Source of the DNA: Pseudomonas arsenicoxydans
GTDB taxonomy: Bacteria; Pseudomonadota; Gammaproteobacteria; Pseudomonadales; Pseudomonadaceae
Direction: 5' to 3'
Assembly (NCBI RefSeq): GCF_900103875.1
Contig: NZ_LT629705.1
Location: 2,985,001 to 3,049,000 of the forward strand
Length of the DNA stretch: 64,000 nt
Positions 8,734 to 18,115 of this stretch are shown here, one piece after another (within the stretch, counting starts at the first letter, position 1; every line of letters begins with the position of its first letter). Made by a program: the position numbers and the translations under genes. The notes beneath the pieces are model-generated. The model had not been told where the DNA came from, ran no database searches, and saw only the letters and a list, made by a program, of their open reading frames with translations.

Positions 8734-10212
8734 ATGGCTATGGACTTGACCAGCATTTTGCTCGGTCTGGCGGGCGCTTCACTGCCATTGCTGGTGCTTG
8801 CCTGGCGCCTTCAGCGGCGGGCGAGCGAAGGACAAGCCGAGCTGGCCCTGCTGGAAGAGCGCCTGACCATGTCGCAATTGGCGCAGGACGGCTTGAACGC
8901 TCAGCTCGAAGCCTGTCGCGATGAAATCGGTGATCTGGGCCAGGCCAACGCCGCCAAGCAGGCAGACCTGGCCGCCATGCGCCGTGAAATTGAACTGCTG
9001 CAGATCGAACGCGACGACGCCCGCGATGCGGCTCACGCCTGGAACATCGAGCGCGCCGGCAAAGAGGCTGAACTGCGGCGCCTCGACGCCCAGGCGGCCT
9101 CGCTCAATGCCGAGCTGCGTGAGCAGCAGGAAAGTCATCAGCAGCGCCTCAATGACCTGCAAGGCTCGCGAGATGAGCTGCGAGCGCAGTTCGCCGAGCT
9201 GGCGGGGAAGATTTTTGACGAGCGTGAGCAGCGCTTCGCCGAAACCAGCCAGCAACGCTTGGGCCAGTTGCTCGACCCATTGAAAGAACGTATCCAGTCT
9301 TTTGAAAAACGTGTCGAGGAAAGCTATCAGGCCGAAGCCCGAGAGCGCTTTTCCCTGGCCAAAGAGCTGGAACGCCTGCAACAGCTGAACCTGCGTTTGA
9401 GCGACGAAGCCACCAACCTCACTCGCGCCTTGAAAGGGCAGAAAACCCAAGGCAATTGGGGCGAGCTGATTCTCGAGCGCGTGCTCGAGCATGCCGGGCT
9501 GGAGAAGGGCCGCGAGTACCAGACCCAAGTCAACCTCAAGGGGCCGGACGGTGAGCGATTCCAGCCCGACGTGATCATTTATCTGCCGGGCGACAAGCAG
9601 GTGGTGGTCGACTCCAAGGTCAGCCTCACGGCCTATCAGCAATACGTTGCGGCCGAAGACGATGCCGTCAGCCAACTCGCCATCAAGCAACACGTGCTGT
9701 CGTTGCGCACTCACGTCAAAGGCCTGGCCGGCAAGGATTACAAGCGACTCGACGGCTTGCACAGTCTGGATTTCGTTTTGCTCTTCGTGCCGATTGAAGC
9801 GGCGTTCTCGGCGGCGTTGCAGGCCGAGCCAACGCTGTTCCAGGAAGCATTCGACCGCAATATCGTCATCGTCAGCCCGACCACCTTACTGGCTACGCTG
9901 CGAGTCATCGACAGTCTGTGGAAGCAGGAACGCCAGAGCCAGAACGCCCGGGAAATCGCCGAACGCGCCGGATGGCTGTACGACAAGTTCGTGTTGTTCA
10001 TTCAGGATCTGGACGAAGTCGGCAATCGCTTGCAGCAACTGGACAAGGCTTACAGCTCTGCGCGCAACAAACTGACAGAAGGGCGCGGCAATCTGGTCAG
10101 TCGCAGTGAGCAGCTGAAGTTGCTGGGTGCGCGGGCAAGCAAGAGCTTGCCCGCGGACTTGCTGGAACGGGCGATGACCGATGTCGATGGATTGGCTGAG
10201 CTGCCCGAATAA
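8734..10212 (+). CDS. rmuC: DNA recombination protein RmuC
   Basis: A 492-residue protein with an N-terminal hydrophobic anchor (about 5-24), a long charged coiled coil (about 30-210, rich in Glu, Gln and Arg) and the RmuC nuclease-like domain (about 230-430). The conserved stretches GNWGELILERVLEHAGLEKGREY and PDVIIYLPGDKQVVVDSKVSL include the restriction-endonuclease-fold D...D-K signature. In E. coli RmuC limits inversion and rearrangement at short inverted repeats. A typical AGGAG lies 6 bp before the ATG. The gene is monocistronic and faces the hybrid kinase gene tail to tail. Confidence 0.96.
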   Translation: MAMDLTSILLGLAGASLPLLVLAWRLQRRASEGQAELALLEERLTMSQLAQDGLNAQLEACRDEIGDLGQANAAKQADLAAMRREIELLQIERDDARDAAHAWNIERAGKEAELRRLDAQAASLNAELREQQESHQQRLNDLQGSRDELRAQFAELAGKIFDEREQRFAETSQQRLGQLLDPLKERIQSFEKRVEESYQAEARERFSLAKELERLQQLNLRLSDEATNLTRALKGQKTQGNWGELILERVLEHAGLEKGREYQTQVNLKGPDGERFQPDVIIYLPGDKQVVVDSKVSLTAYQQYVAAEDDAVSQLAIKQHVLSLRTHVKGLAGKDYKRLDGLHSLDFVLLFVPIEAAFSAALQAEPTLFQEAFDRNIVIVSPTTLLATLRVIDSLWKQERQSQNAREIAERAGWLYDKFVLFIQDLDEVGNRLQQLDKAYSSARNKLTEGRGNLVSRSEQLKLLGARASKSLPADLLERAMTDVDGLAELPE

Positions 10213-10268
10213 CTGCAAAGCACGCGAGCAGGTTCAGCCCAGAAACCGCAGCGCTGAAGCCTGACGCA

Positions 10269-13200
10269 TCACAACGGCAAATGCCGACTCAACAACGCGC
10301 GCAACGCCGCAGGTTTCACCGGTTTGGCCAGGTAATCCAGGCCCGCCGCATGCACTTGGGCCACTGTCTCCGGCCGGCCATCGGCGCTGATGACCACGCC
10401 CGGCACCGGTTCCCCCAGCTGAGTGCGCAACCACGCCATCAATTGCGTCCCGGTCTCGCCATGGTCCAGGTGGTAATCCACCAGCGCCAAGTGTGGGCGC
10501 ATGCCGTCGTTGAGCAGGGCCGCGCATTCGTCACGGTTACGCGCGGTCCAGACCTGGCAACCCCAGCGCGTCAGCAGGCTGTTCATGCCGATCAGGATGC
10601 TGTCTTCGTTATCGATACACAGCACCTGCGCGCCGTTTAACGCATGGCCATTGAGCTCGTGAACCTTGGCCGGTGCCACCGTTTGCGTCCGGGCCAGCGG
10701 CACGCTGACACTGAACACGCTGCCGCGCCCCGGCCAGGAGCGTACGCGCAAGGTATGACCCAGCACGCGACACAAACCATCGGCAATCGCCAGGCCCAGC
10801 CCCAGGCCTTTCTCGGCACGGGTCTGGTGGCTGTCGAGGCGTTTGAATTCTTCGAAAATCACCTGCTGTTTATCTTCCGCGATCCCCGGTCCGCGATCCC
10901 AGACTTCCAGGCTCAATTCGCCCTTGTGCCGTCGAACGCCGAGCAGCACCGGCCCTTTGGCGTAGCGGAAAGCGTTCGTTAGGAAGTTCTGCAGGATCCG
11001 TCGCAGCAGTTTGATATCGCTGTCGACCCGCAATTTGCTGCCCCGAACGCGGAATTTCAGCCCTTGTTCCTGGGCCAGCGCCTTGAATTCGGCACCGAGG
11101 GCATCGAACAGCTCGTTGAGCACGAAAGGCTTGGGATCCGCGTTGATCTTGCCGTTTTCCAGACGCGAAATGTCCAACAGGTCGCTGATCAAGTCCTCGG
11201 CCGAGCGCAGTGAGCTGTCGAGGTGATGCACCAGTTTCTGCGCCTCGCTGGACAGGCCATCTTGGTGGGAGAGGGCTGCGGAGAACAGCCGCGCGGCATT
11301 CAAGGGCTGCATCAAGTCATGGCTGACCGCCGCCAGAAACCGGGTCTTCGATTGGTTCGCCGCTTCCGCGGTGCCCTTGGCTTCGGTCAAGGCAACGTTG
11401 AGCTGTGACAGTTCATGGGTCCGCGCGATGACTCGCTGTTCCAGGCCTTCATTGGCTTCGGTCAGCGCTTGCTCGGCTTCACGGAACGCGGTGATGTCAG
11501 TGAAACTCATGACGAAACCACCGCCAGGCATTGGGTTGCCGATCAGCTCGATCACCCGTCCGTTGGGGAACAGTCGTTCAGAGGTATGGGCGCGGCCCTG
11601 ACGCATCCAGTGCAGGCGGCGGGCGACGTGCACTTCGGCTTCGCCGGGGCCGCACAGGCCGCGTTCGGCGTTGTAGCGAATGATGTCGGCAATCGGCCGG
11701 CCGACGCTGATCAAACCGTCGGGATAGTTGAACAGTTCCAGATAACGCCGGTTCCAGGCCACCAGTTTCAGCGATTGGTCGACCACGCTGATGCCTTGCG
11801 TGATGTTTTCGATCGCGCCTTGCAACAGGGCGCGGTTGAATTGCAGCACTTCCGAGGCTTCATCGGCGATCCGCACGACGTCCTCCAGCTGCATTTCCCG
11901 ACCTTCAATGGCGGCTTTCACCACCGCGCGCGTCGACGAGGCGCCGAGTACACCGGCCAGCAAGCGTTCGGTATGTGCGATCCATTCGCCGTCGGCGTTC
12001 TGATTCGGGTTGAAACCTTTGCCTTGGCGGTAGGCAAAACGGATGAAGCTCTGCCGCGCGCGTTCTTCACCGACGAACCGGGCGGCCAGTTGCAGCAAGT
12101 CCTCGATCTGCACCGCGAGCATCGAGCGCGCGCTGGGGCGAGCGCTGATTTCCTGGCCGATAAACCGGCCCGCCTGCCAGTGTTCCGAGACCCTGGTGCG
12201 CGAGAGCACCGAGACCCAGGCGAACAACGTGAAGTTGCCGGCCAGCGACAGCACCACGCCTTGGGTCAGCGGGGTGATTGGCAGGTGCAGCGGATTACTG
12301 TGGAGCCAGGCCAGACCGGGGAAACTGCTCAAGGACCAGCCGAGACTGTTGGCGGCAATGGGCAGGATCAAGGTGTAGAACCACAGGAATGTCCCGGTGG
12401 CGAGACCGGCGAATACGCCCCGGCGGTTGGCCTGTTTCCAGTACAGCGCGCCGAGCATCGCCGGGGCCAATTGGGTCACGGCGGCGAACGCGATCTGGCC
12501 GATGGTCGCCAGGCTGGCGGTTGAGCCCAGCAAACGATAGCTGACGTAGGCCAGCAGTAGAATCACCACGATGCTGACGCGGCGCACCGAGAGCATCCAC
12601 TGGCGGAACACTTCGAACGGTCGCTCGGCGTTGTTTCGGCGCAGCAACCATGGCAGCAACATGTCGTTGGAGACCATGGTCGACAGCGCAACGCTGGCGA
12701 CGATCACCATGCCGGTTGCCGCCGAGGCGCCGCCGATAAAGGCCAGCATCGCCAAGGCGGGGTGGGATTGGGCCAGTGGCAGGCTGATGACGAACGAGTC
12801 CGGCAGCACGGAGCTGGGCAGCATCATCTGACCGGCGAGGGCGATCGGGACTACAAACAACGCCGCCAATGCCAGATAGGCCGGGAAGACCCATTTGGCC
12901 AGGCGCAAATCCTGGGGATCGATGTTTTCCACCACGGTGACGTGGAACTGCCGGGGCAGGCAGATGATTGCCATCATTGCGACGCCGGTTTGCACCACCA
13001 TCGATGGCCAGTTGATGGTTTCTTTCCAATATTCCTCAAGGCGTGGCGCGAGCATGGCCTGGTTGAACAGGTCGTCGAAGCCGTCGTACAAGCCATAGGT
13101 GACGAACGCGCCGACGGCGAGGAACGCGAACAGTTTGACCAACGACTCGAAGGCAATCGCCAGCACCATCCCACGGTGGTGTTCCGTGGCATCCAGGTTG

Positions 13201-13736
13201 CGGGTCCCGAAGACGATGGTGAACAACGCCAGCACCAGCGACACGATCAGTGCCGTGTCCTGAGCGCGGGTGCCCATCGCGTCAGCGCCGGCGCCGATCA
13301 GCAAGTTCACCCCGAGCACGATGCCCTTGAGCTGCAAGGCGATGTAAGGCAATACGCCCACCAGGCAGATCAGCGCCACCACGACCGCCAGCGACTGCGA
13401 TTTACCGTAGCGGGCGGCGATGAAGTCGGCGATGGAGGTGATGTTCTCCTGCTTGCTGATCATCACCATTTTTTGCAGGACCCACGGCGCGCAGACCAGC
13501 AGCAGGATCGGCCCGAGGTAGATCGGCAGGAATGACCAGAGTTGTTCGGCAGCCTGGCCCACGGCGCCAAAGAACGTCCAGCTGGTGCAATAGACCGCCA
13601 GCGACAAGCTGTACACCCACGCACGCACTCGCGGCGGCAACGGAGCGCTGCGACGGTCGCCGTAAAAGGCGATGGCAAACATGATGGCCATATAGGCCAG
13701 GGCGACGGCGGCGATCAGCCCGCTGGACAGCGACAT
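10269..13736 (-). CDS. SSS-transporter/PAS hybrid histidine kinase
   Basis: A 1155-residue fusion. Residues about 1-500 are a sodium:solute symporter (PutP-like) region with 12-13 membrane segments. A PAS-like domain follows at about 630-750, then a short coiled coil, HisKA with the phospho-accepting His at about 806 (AAVSHDLMQPL), and HATPase_c (QNFLTNAF, DRGPGIAE, GLGLGLAI). A C-terminal receiver domain has the phospho-Asp at about 1087 (LALVDYHLD). The layout matches the CbrA-related group in Pseudomonas (PA3271 type, from memory), and NahK/ErcS' share the kinase part. I chose ATG 13736 with GGAG 6 bases upstream over a TTG at 13751. No cognate regulator is adjacent. Confidence 0.93.
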   Translation of the reverse strand: MSLSSGLIAAVALAYMAIMFAIAFYGDRRSAPLPPRVRAWVYSLSLAVYCTSWTFFGAVGQAAEQLWSFLPIYLGPILLLVCAPWVLQKMVMISKQENITSIADFIAARYGKSQSLAVVVALICLVGVLPYIALQLKGIVLGVNLLIGAGADAMGTRAQDTALIVSLVLALFTIVFGTRNLDATEHHRGMVLAIAFESLVKLFAFLAVGAFVTYGLYDGFDDLFNQAMLAPRLEEYWKETINWPSMVVQTGVAMMAIICLPRQFHVTVVENIDPQDLRLAKWVFPAYLALAALFVVPIALAGQMMLPSSVLPDSFVISLPLAQSHPALAMLAFIGGASAATGMVIVASVALSTMVSNDMLLPWLLRRNNAERPFEVFRQWMLSVRRVSIVVILLLAYVSYRLLGSTASLATIGQIAFAAVTQLAPAMLGALYWKQANRRGVFAGLATGTFLWFYTLILPIAANSLGWSLSSFPGLAWLHSNPLHLPITPLTQGVVLSLAGNFTLFAWVSVLSRTRVSEHWQAGRFIGQEISARPSARSMLAVQIEDLLQLAARFVGEERARQSFIRFAYRQGKGFNPNQNADGEWIAHTERLLAGVLGASSTRAVVKAAIEGREMQLEDVVRIADEASEVLQFNRALLQGAIENITQGISVVDQSLKLVAWNRRYLELFNYPDGLISVGRPIADIIRYNAERGLCGPGEAEVHVARRLHWMRQGRAHTSERLFPNGRVIELIGNPMPGGGFVMSFTDITAFREAEQALTEANEGLEQRVIARTHELSQLNVALTEAKGTAEAANQSKTRFLAAVSHDLMQPLNAARLFSAALSHQDGLSSEAQKLVHHLDSSLRSAEDLISDLLDISRLENGKINADPKPFVLNELFDALGAEFKALAQEQGLKFRVRGSKLRVDSDIKLLRRILQNFLTNAFRYAKGPVLLGVRRHKGELSLEVWDRGPGIAEDKQQVIFEEFKRLDSHQTRAEKGLGLGLAIADGLCRVLGHTLRVRSWPGRGSVFSVSVPLARTQTVAPAKVHELNGHALNGAQVLCIDNEDSILIGMNSLLTRWGCQVWTARNRDECAALLNDGMRPHLALVDYHLDHGETGTQLMAWLRTQLGEPVPGVVISADGRPETVAQVHAAGLDYLAKPVKPAALRALLSRHLPL

Positions 13737-13887
13737 GGTAACTCCAGACAAAAGACACCCCGGATTGCAGCCCGGTGAGACAGTCTCGCACGATGGCAGG
13801 GGTTAGTCAGTGTCGACCAAGGTCGTGGCGTGGCGGGCTGTCGCAGGGTGTTTGCTGGATGGATCTTCGGCGTTCAAGAAGGCCTCT

Positions 13888-13975
13888 TCGCGGGCAAGCC
13901 CGCTCCCACAAGTTTCGCCTCGTATCCGAATCACCAAGTCAACACGAAACCTGTGGGAGCGGGCTTGCCCGCGAT
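13888..13975. repeat. REP pair (inverted)
   Basis: Two inverted copies of the Pseudomonas REP, TCGCGGGCAAGCCCGCTCCC (13888-13910) and its complement (13952-13975), separated by about 40 bp. They lie between the divergent 5' end of the hybrid kinase gene and the 3' end of the TetR gene. Confidence 0.9.
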
Positions 13976-13983
13976 TGGCGGCA

Positions 13984-14523
13984 TCAAGGCTGCAACGCAA
14001 TATCGATCAACCGATGCAACTCCTCGACCTCCAGTGCCGCCGCCGAAAACAGGATGCGAAACACTGTCGGTGCCGCCACCAGGTTGATCAATCGATCGAC
14101 ACTCGGTTTCGGTTCATCAGGGTAACGGTCGAGAATCGTCTGCAACTGCCCGCCAATGATCGTCGCGCAATAGGCCGGTGTGGTGCTGCATTGCACATCG
14201 CGCAGCATGTTGCGGCCGGGCTCGGAACTCATTTCGTCGAGGTATTGCTCCGCCCAGGCCCGCACATCGTTGCGCAGGCTGCCGGTGTTGGCCGGTTCGC
14301 TTTCGGGGCGCAGGCGGGCGAGGGCGACGTCGGCCAGCAACACCGATAAATCGCCCCAGCGCCGGTAAATGGTGGACGGCGTAACGCCCGCGCGCGCAGC
14401 GATCTGCGGGACGGTCACGGTGGTGCGGTCCTGCTCTTCGAGGAGCTGGCGAACGGCGCAATGAACCGACTCTTGCACCCGGGCGCTACGGCCGCCGGGG
14501 CGTAAACCTTCTTTAATAGCCAT
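13984..14523 (-). CDS. TetR-family transcriptional regulator
   Basis: A 179-residue repressor. The N-terminal HTH is at about residues 14-60 (VTVPQIAARAGVTPSTIYRRWGDLSVLLADV), and a TetR_C-type ligand domain follows. It is divergent from an MFS pump gene with 91 bp between starts. That gap holds a 17-bp perfect inverted repeat, so it probably represses the pump and perhaps itself. The ligand is unknown. The C-terminal end abuts a REP pair. Confidence 0.93.
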   Translation of the reverse strand: MAIKEGLRPGGRSARVQESVHCAVRQLLEEQDRTTVTVPQIAARAGVTPSTIYRRWGDLSVLLADVALARLRPESEPANTGSLRNDVRAWAEQYLDEMSSEPGRNMLRDVQCSTTPAYCATIIGGQLQTILDRYPDEPKPSVDRLINLVAAPTVFRILFSAAALEVEELHRLIDIALQP

Positions 14524-14569
14524 GCATCGGACCTTAACACAAAGAATTTGCTTTAAGCGCTGTCCAGTA

Positions 14570-14612
14570 GCACACTCCGCAAAAGCAAAAAGTTAGCTTT
14601 TGCGGAGTGTGC
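14570..14612. promoter_or_regulatory. 17-bp inverted repeat (operator or hairpin) at the MFS start
   Basis: GCACACTCCGCAAAAGC (14570-14586) and its exact complement (14596-14612) are separated by 9 bp. The right arm contains the GGAG ribosome site (14604-14607) of the MFS gene starting at 14615. As DNA it is a candidate TetR operator. As RNA it would form a stable hairpin that hides the ribosome site if transcription starts upstream of it. Confidence 0.7.
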
Positions 14613-14614
14613 GC

Positions 14615-15811
14615 ATGTCCAGTTCAGTATCCAAACGTTCCAGCCTGTGGTTTTTGGCGATCACTTTACTCAGTTTTCTGGCCGCATCCACGGCACCGAC
14701 GCCGTTGTATCACCTGTATCAGGACCACCTGCAATTCTCGGCGGCGACCCTGACCCTGATTTTCGGCGTGTATGCCCTCAGTCTGCTGGCGGCATTGCTC
14801 ACCGTGGGATCGCTTTCGGATTACCTGGGACGCAAACCGGTGATTTTCACCGCCGTCCTGCTCAACATGCTGGCGATGTTGCTGTTTATCAATGCCGATA
14901 GCGTCGCCTGGTTGATCAGCGCGCGGGTGCTTCAGGGCTTTGCGACCGGCATGGCCACGGCTGCGTTAGGGGCGGCGCTGTTGGACACTGATCGCCAGCA
15001 GGGTCCACTGGTTAACAGTGTTGCGCCACTGTTGGGCATGGCGATGGGCGCGATGGGGTGCGGCTTGCTGGCCGAGTTTGCGCCGTTGCCGTTGCAACTG
15101 ACCTTTTGGGTGCTGCTCGCGTTGTTCGGGTTGCAGGCGTTGTACGTCTGGCGTCTGCCGGAGAGCGTCAGTGCGCAATCCGGAGCATTGGCTTCGCTGC
15201 GTCCGACCTTGCATGTGCCGGTCCAGGCACGGCGCGCGCTGTGGCGGGTGCTGCCAATCAACACTGCGGCATGGGCGCTCGGTGGTTTTTACGCCTCCCT
15301 CGCGCCGTCCCTGGTTCGCACGGCCACCGGATCGACCTCGAACCTGATTGGCGGTGCAACAGTGGCCGTCCTGACCGTCACTGGCGCGTTGATGATCTAC
15401 ACCTTGCGCAGTCGTGCGGCCGACAAGGTTTTGTGGATCGGTACAAGTATTCTGCCGGTGGGTGTGGCGTTGATTTTACTGGCGGTGCACAGCGCCAGCC
15501 TGCCACTGTTTTTTATCGGCACGCTGGTGGCCGGTTGCGGGTTCGGCGCCAGTTTTCTCGGGTCGTTGCGCAGTGTGGTGCCGTTGGCTTTGCCCCACGA
15601 GCGCGCCGGGTTGATGTCGGCGTATTACGTGCTCAGTTATCTGGCGTTCTGCCTGCCGTCGTTGCTGGCGGGGAGTCTGACGCGGGCCTTTGGCTTGGTG
15701 GCAGCGACCGATGCATACGGCGCCACGCTGATCGTCCTGGCCGTCGTCGCCTTGTCGTCAATGATTCGACAGCGCGCCAGCCAGGCCCGCAGCGTCACCG
15801 GCCAGCCATAA
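14615..15811 (+). CDS. MFS transporter (TetR-linked, drug/sugar efflux type)
   Basis: A 398-residue carrier with twelve predicted membrane segments and the motif GSLSDYLGRKPVIF after TM2 (MFS motif A). I chose ATG 14615 (MSSSVSKRSSLW) because GGAG lies 8 bases before it; a TTG at 14600 would put the start inside the inverted repeat. Expression is probably controlled by the divergent TetR gene. It ends at a bidirectional terminator. The likely role is efflux, substrate unknown. Confidence 0.9.
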   Translation: MSSSVSKRSSLWFLAITLLSFLAASTAPTPLYHLYQDHLQFSAATLTLIFGVYALSLLAALLTVGSLSDYLGRKPVIFTAVLLNMLAMLLFINADSVAWLISARVLQGFATGMATAALGAALLDTDRQQGPLVNSVAPLLGMAMGAMGCGLLAEFAPLPLQLTFWVLLALFGLQALYVWRLPESVSAQSGALASLRPTLHVPVQARRALWRVLPINTAAWALGGFYASLAPSLVRTATGSTSNLIGGATVAVLTVTGALMIYTLRSRAADKVLWIGTSILPVGVALILLAVHSASLPLFFIGTLVAGCGFGASFLGSLRSVVPLALPHERAGLMSAYYVLSYLAFCLPSLLAGSLTRAFGLVAATDAYGATLIVLAVVALSSMIRQRASQARSVTGQP

Positions 15812-15846
15812 AAAAAGCGGCGCCCTGAAGGCGCCGCGTTTTTTGT
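15811..15846. terminator. Bidirectional intrinsic terminator
   Basis: GCGGCGCC (15817-15824) and GGCGCCGC (15830-15837) with loop CTGAA, an A-run to the left and six T to the right. It sits between the convergent MFS (+) and SDR (-) genes. Confidence 0.92.
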
Positions 15847-15855
15847 TGCCGGCGA

Positions 15856-16605
15856 TCAGATCTGCGCGAACCCGCCATCCACAAACAGCTCGATCCCGTT
15901 GATAAAGCTGCTGTCATCCGAGGCCAGGAATACCGCCGCTTTCCCCACTTCCGATGGTGTTCCGAGGCGGCCAATCGGCACTTGGCTGGTCAGGAAATCC
16001 AGCAAGCCCTGCCGCTGATCCGGCGGTGCCAGTTCAGTCAGGCCCGGGGTGTGAATCGGGCCGGGGCTGATGACGTTCACGCGAATCCTGCGGGCTTTAA
16101 GATCCAGCAGCCATGAGCGGGCGAAGTTACGCACCGCGGCTTTACTAGCGCTGTAAACGCTGAAATTTTCCGTGCCTTTGGTGGCGGTGGTCGATGCGGT
16201 GAGGATCACCGAACCGCCGTCCTTGAGCAGTGGCAGGGATTTCTGCACGGTGAACAGCAGGCCTTTGACGTTGACTCCGAAAATCCGGTCGAAATGCTCC
16301 TCGGTGATAGCACCGAGCGGCAGCATGTCTCCGCCGCCAGCGTTGGCAAACACGACGTCCAGATGTCCGGCCTTTTCCTTGATCACTTCGAAAATCCGGT
16401 CCAGGTCGGCAAGGTTCGCCACGTCGCCCTGAATCCCGGTGATGTGGTGGCCGATGCTCTCGACTGCCGCATCCAGTTCGGCTTGACGGCGACCGGTGAT
16501 AAACACGGTGGCGCCCTGATCGACGAAGGCTTGAGCCGACGCCAGGCCGATGCCGGTGGTGCCGCCTGTGATCAGTGCAATTTTGCCTTTCAGTGTGCTG
16601 CTCAT
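15856..16605 (-). CDS. Short-chain dehydrogenase/reductase
   Basis: A 249-residue classical SDR. The cofactor motif TGGTTGIG is at about residues 14-21, NAGG near 89, the catalytic Ser in ILTAST, and the YSASKAA Tyr-Lys pair at about 152-158. The C-terminal ILASDDSSFINGIELFVDGGFAQI is standard. It has no obvious substrate marker. GGAG precedes the ATG by 8 bases. A LysR gene is divergent with about 160 bp between starts, the usual arrangement for a LysR target. Confidence 0.93.
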   Translation of the reverse strand: MSSTLKGKIALITGGTTGIGLASAQAFVDQGATVFITGRRQAELDAAVESIGHHITGIQGDVANLADLDRIFEVIKEKAGHLDVVFANAGGGDMLPLGAITEEHFDRIFGVNVKGLLFTVQKSLPLLKDGGSVILTASTTATKGTENFSVYSASKAAVRNFARSWLLDLKARRIRVNVISPGPIHTPGLTELAPPDQRQGLLDFLTSQVPIGRLGTPSEVGKAAVFLASDDSSFINGIELFVDGGFAQI

Positions 16606-16764
16606 GGTGTGAATCTCCGGTGAGTCGTATAGGAATTTGCTGGCCAGGTTGTGCGCCGTTGAACAAACTCTATGCCCAAAGATTCGGTCGAAAAATCATC
16701 TGAATCGGGTTTGTTTGTACATGGTTGTGGACAATACTCAGGGCTAGTCGCCTTGGGGGTTGTG

Positions 16765-17664
16765 ATGAATCAATTATTGGCCATGCGTGTCTTTGCCCGA
16801 GTCGTGCAGGCCGGCTCGTTTACCAAAGCCGCCGACTCTTTGAACCTGCCGAAAACCTCGGTCAGTAAACTGGTGGCCGAACTGGAAGAGCACCTCGGTA
16901 CGCGGCTGCTGCAACGCACCACCCGCCGGCTCACCGTGACAGCGGACGGGATGACTTACTACGAACGCGCCATGCAACTGCTGGTGGAACTGGATGATCT
17001 GGACAACAGTTTCGCCAGCGCCCAAGGTCATCCGCGCGGCAAGATCCGCGTCGACGTCGGAGGCTCGGTGGCGACCCTTCTGATCATTCCCGCGTTGCCG
17101 GATTTCTACGCGCGCTATCCGGATATTCAGATCGACATGGGCGTCAGCGACCGGCCGGTGGACCTGATCAGCGAAAACGTCGACTGCGTTATTCGTGGTG
17201 GGCCGTTGACCGAACTGTCCCTGGCTGCGCGACCGTTGGGGATGTCGTCATGGACCACCTGTGCATCGCCGCAGTATCTGCAGCGTTTCGGCCTCCCGAC
17301 CGATCCGCGAGACCTCGAGAAAAATCATCACATCGTCAGTTACCACTCAGCCAGCACCGGACGGGTGATGCCGGCGCGATTCGAGCGTAACGGAGAAAAG
17401 CTGGAGGTCCGCGGACCGGGAATTTTCACGGTCAACGAGAGCAATGCCCAACTGGCGGCCGGGGTGGCGGGGCTGGGGGTCATTCATACATTTACCTATA
17501 CCGTGCGGGCGCACCTGCAGCGTGGCGAACTGGTGCCGATACTTCAGGACTGGCGGCCACCGCGGTATCCATTCCACGTTCTGTACCCGCCCAACCGGCA
17601 TCAGAGCAATCGGGTGCGGGTATTTATCGACTGGCTGGCGCAGCTGTTCGCCGATATGGATTAG
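16765..17664 (+). CDS. LysR-family transcriptional regulator
   Basis: A 299-residue LysR of the CrgA/PtxR type. The winged HTH is at about residues 3-62 (MNQLLAMRVFARVVQAGSF, SKLVAELEEHLGTRLLQRTTR) and the substrate-binding domain at about 90-295. I chose ATG 16765 because the Met-Asn-Gln-Leu start matches the family; the frame is open upstream to 16672, but there it would lie in the divergent promoter. It probably controls the SDR gene. The intergenic DNA holds a TTGT-type AT-rich core near 16712 but no clear T-N11-A box I would defend. Confidence 0.92.
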   Translation: MNQLLAMRVFARVVQAGSFTKAADSLNLPKTSVSKLVAELEEHLGTRLLQRTTRRLTVTADGMTYYERAMQLLVELDDLDNSFASAQGHPRGKIRVDVGGSVATLLIIPALPDFYARYPDIQIDMGVSDRPVDLISENVDCVIRGGPLTELSLAARPLGMSSWTTCASPQYLQRFGLPTDPRDLEKNHHIVSYHSASTGRVMPARFERNGEKLEVRGPGIFTVNESNAQLAAGVAGLGVIHTFTYTVRAHLQRGELVPILQDWRPPRYPFHVLYPPNRHQSNRVRVFIDWLAQLFADMD

Positions 17665-17699
17665 TCTTGGCGCCGCGACTCATATCAACGGAATGTCCC

Positions 17700-18011
17700 A
17701 TGAAGATCATACGCAGCAAATCCTTCACCGCTGACCGTGCCTGGGGCGCGTTGGATATCGCCAACATGAACGGCATCACCACGCGTTTGCACTGGACCGA
17801 TCAGCCCTACAAATGGCACGTCAATGACGGTCAGGAAGTGTTCGTGGTGCTGGATGGGCAAGTGCAGATGCGTTATCGCGAAGAGGGCGTGGAAAAGCAG
17901 GCGCTGCTGGAGGTTGGCGATATTTTCTACGCATCTGTCGGTACCGAACACGTCGCTCATCCATTGGGCGCCGCGAGAATCCTGGTGATCGAATCCGAAG
18001 GCAGCGTCTGA
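17700..18011 (+). CDS. Cupin-domain protein
   Basis: A 103-residue single-domain cupin. It has the metal-binding arrangement of motif 1 (KWHVNDGQEVFVVLDGQVQMRY, with His plus Glu) and motif 2 (LLEVGDIFYASVGTEHVAHPLG, with His). An AACGGAATG context gives a weak ribosome site. It follows the LysR gene by 35 bp on the same strand and may be cotranscribed. The small cupin could bind a metal or a small ligand. No enzyme activity can be assigned. Confidence 0.85.
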   Translation: MKIIRSKSFTADRAWGALDIANMNGITTRLHWTDQPYKWHVNDGQEVFVVLDGQVQMRYREEGVEKQALLEVGDIFYASVGTEHVAHPLGAARILVIESEGSV

Positions 18012-18115
18012 CGTATATCTACAAAACAGATAACAGTTAGAGATATTACCCGTTATATAGATATTCGATTCGGATCTACCATGAATTCCACCTCACAAGA
18101 GGAGAGGAATTCGCC

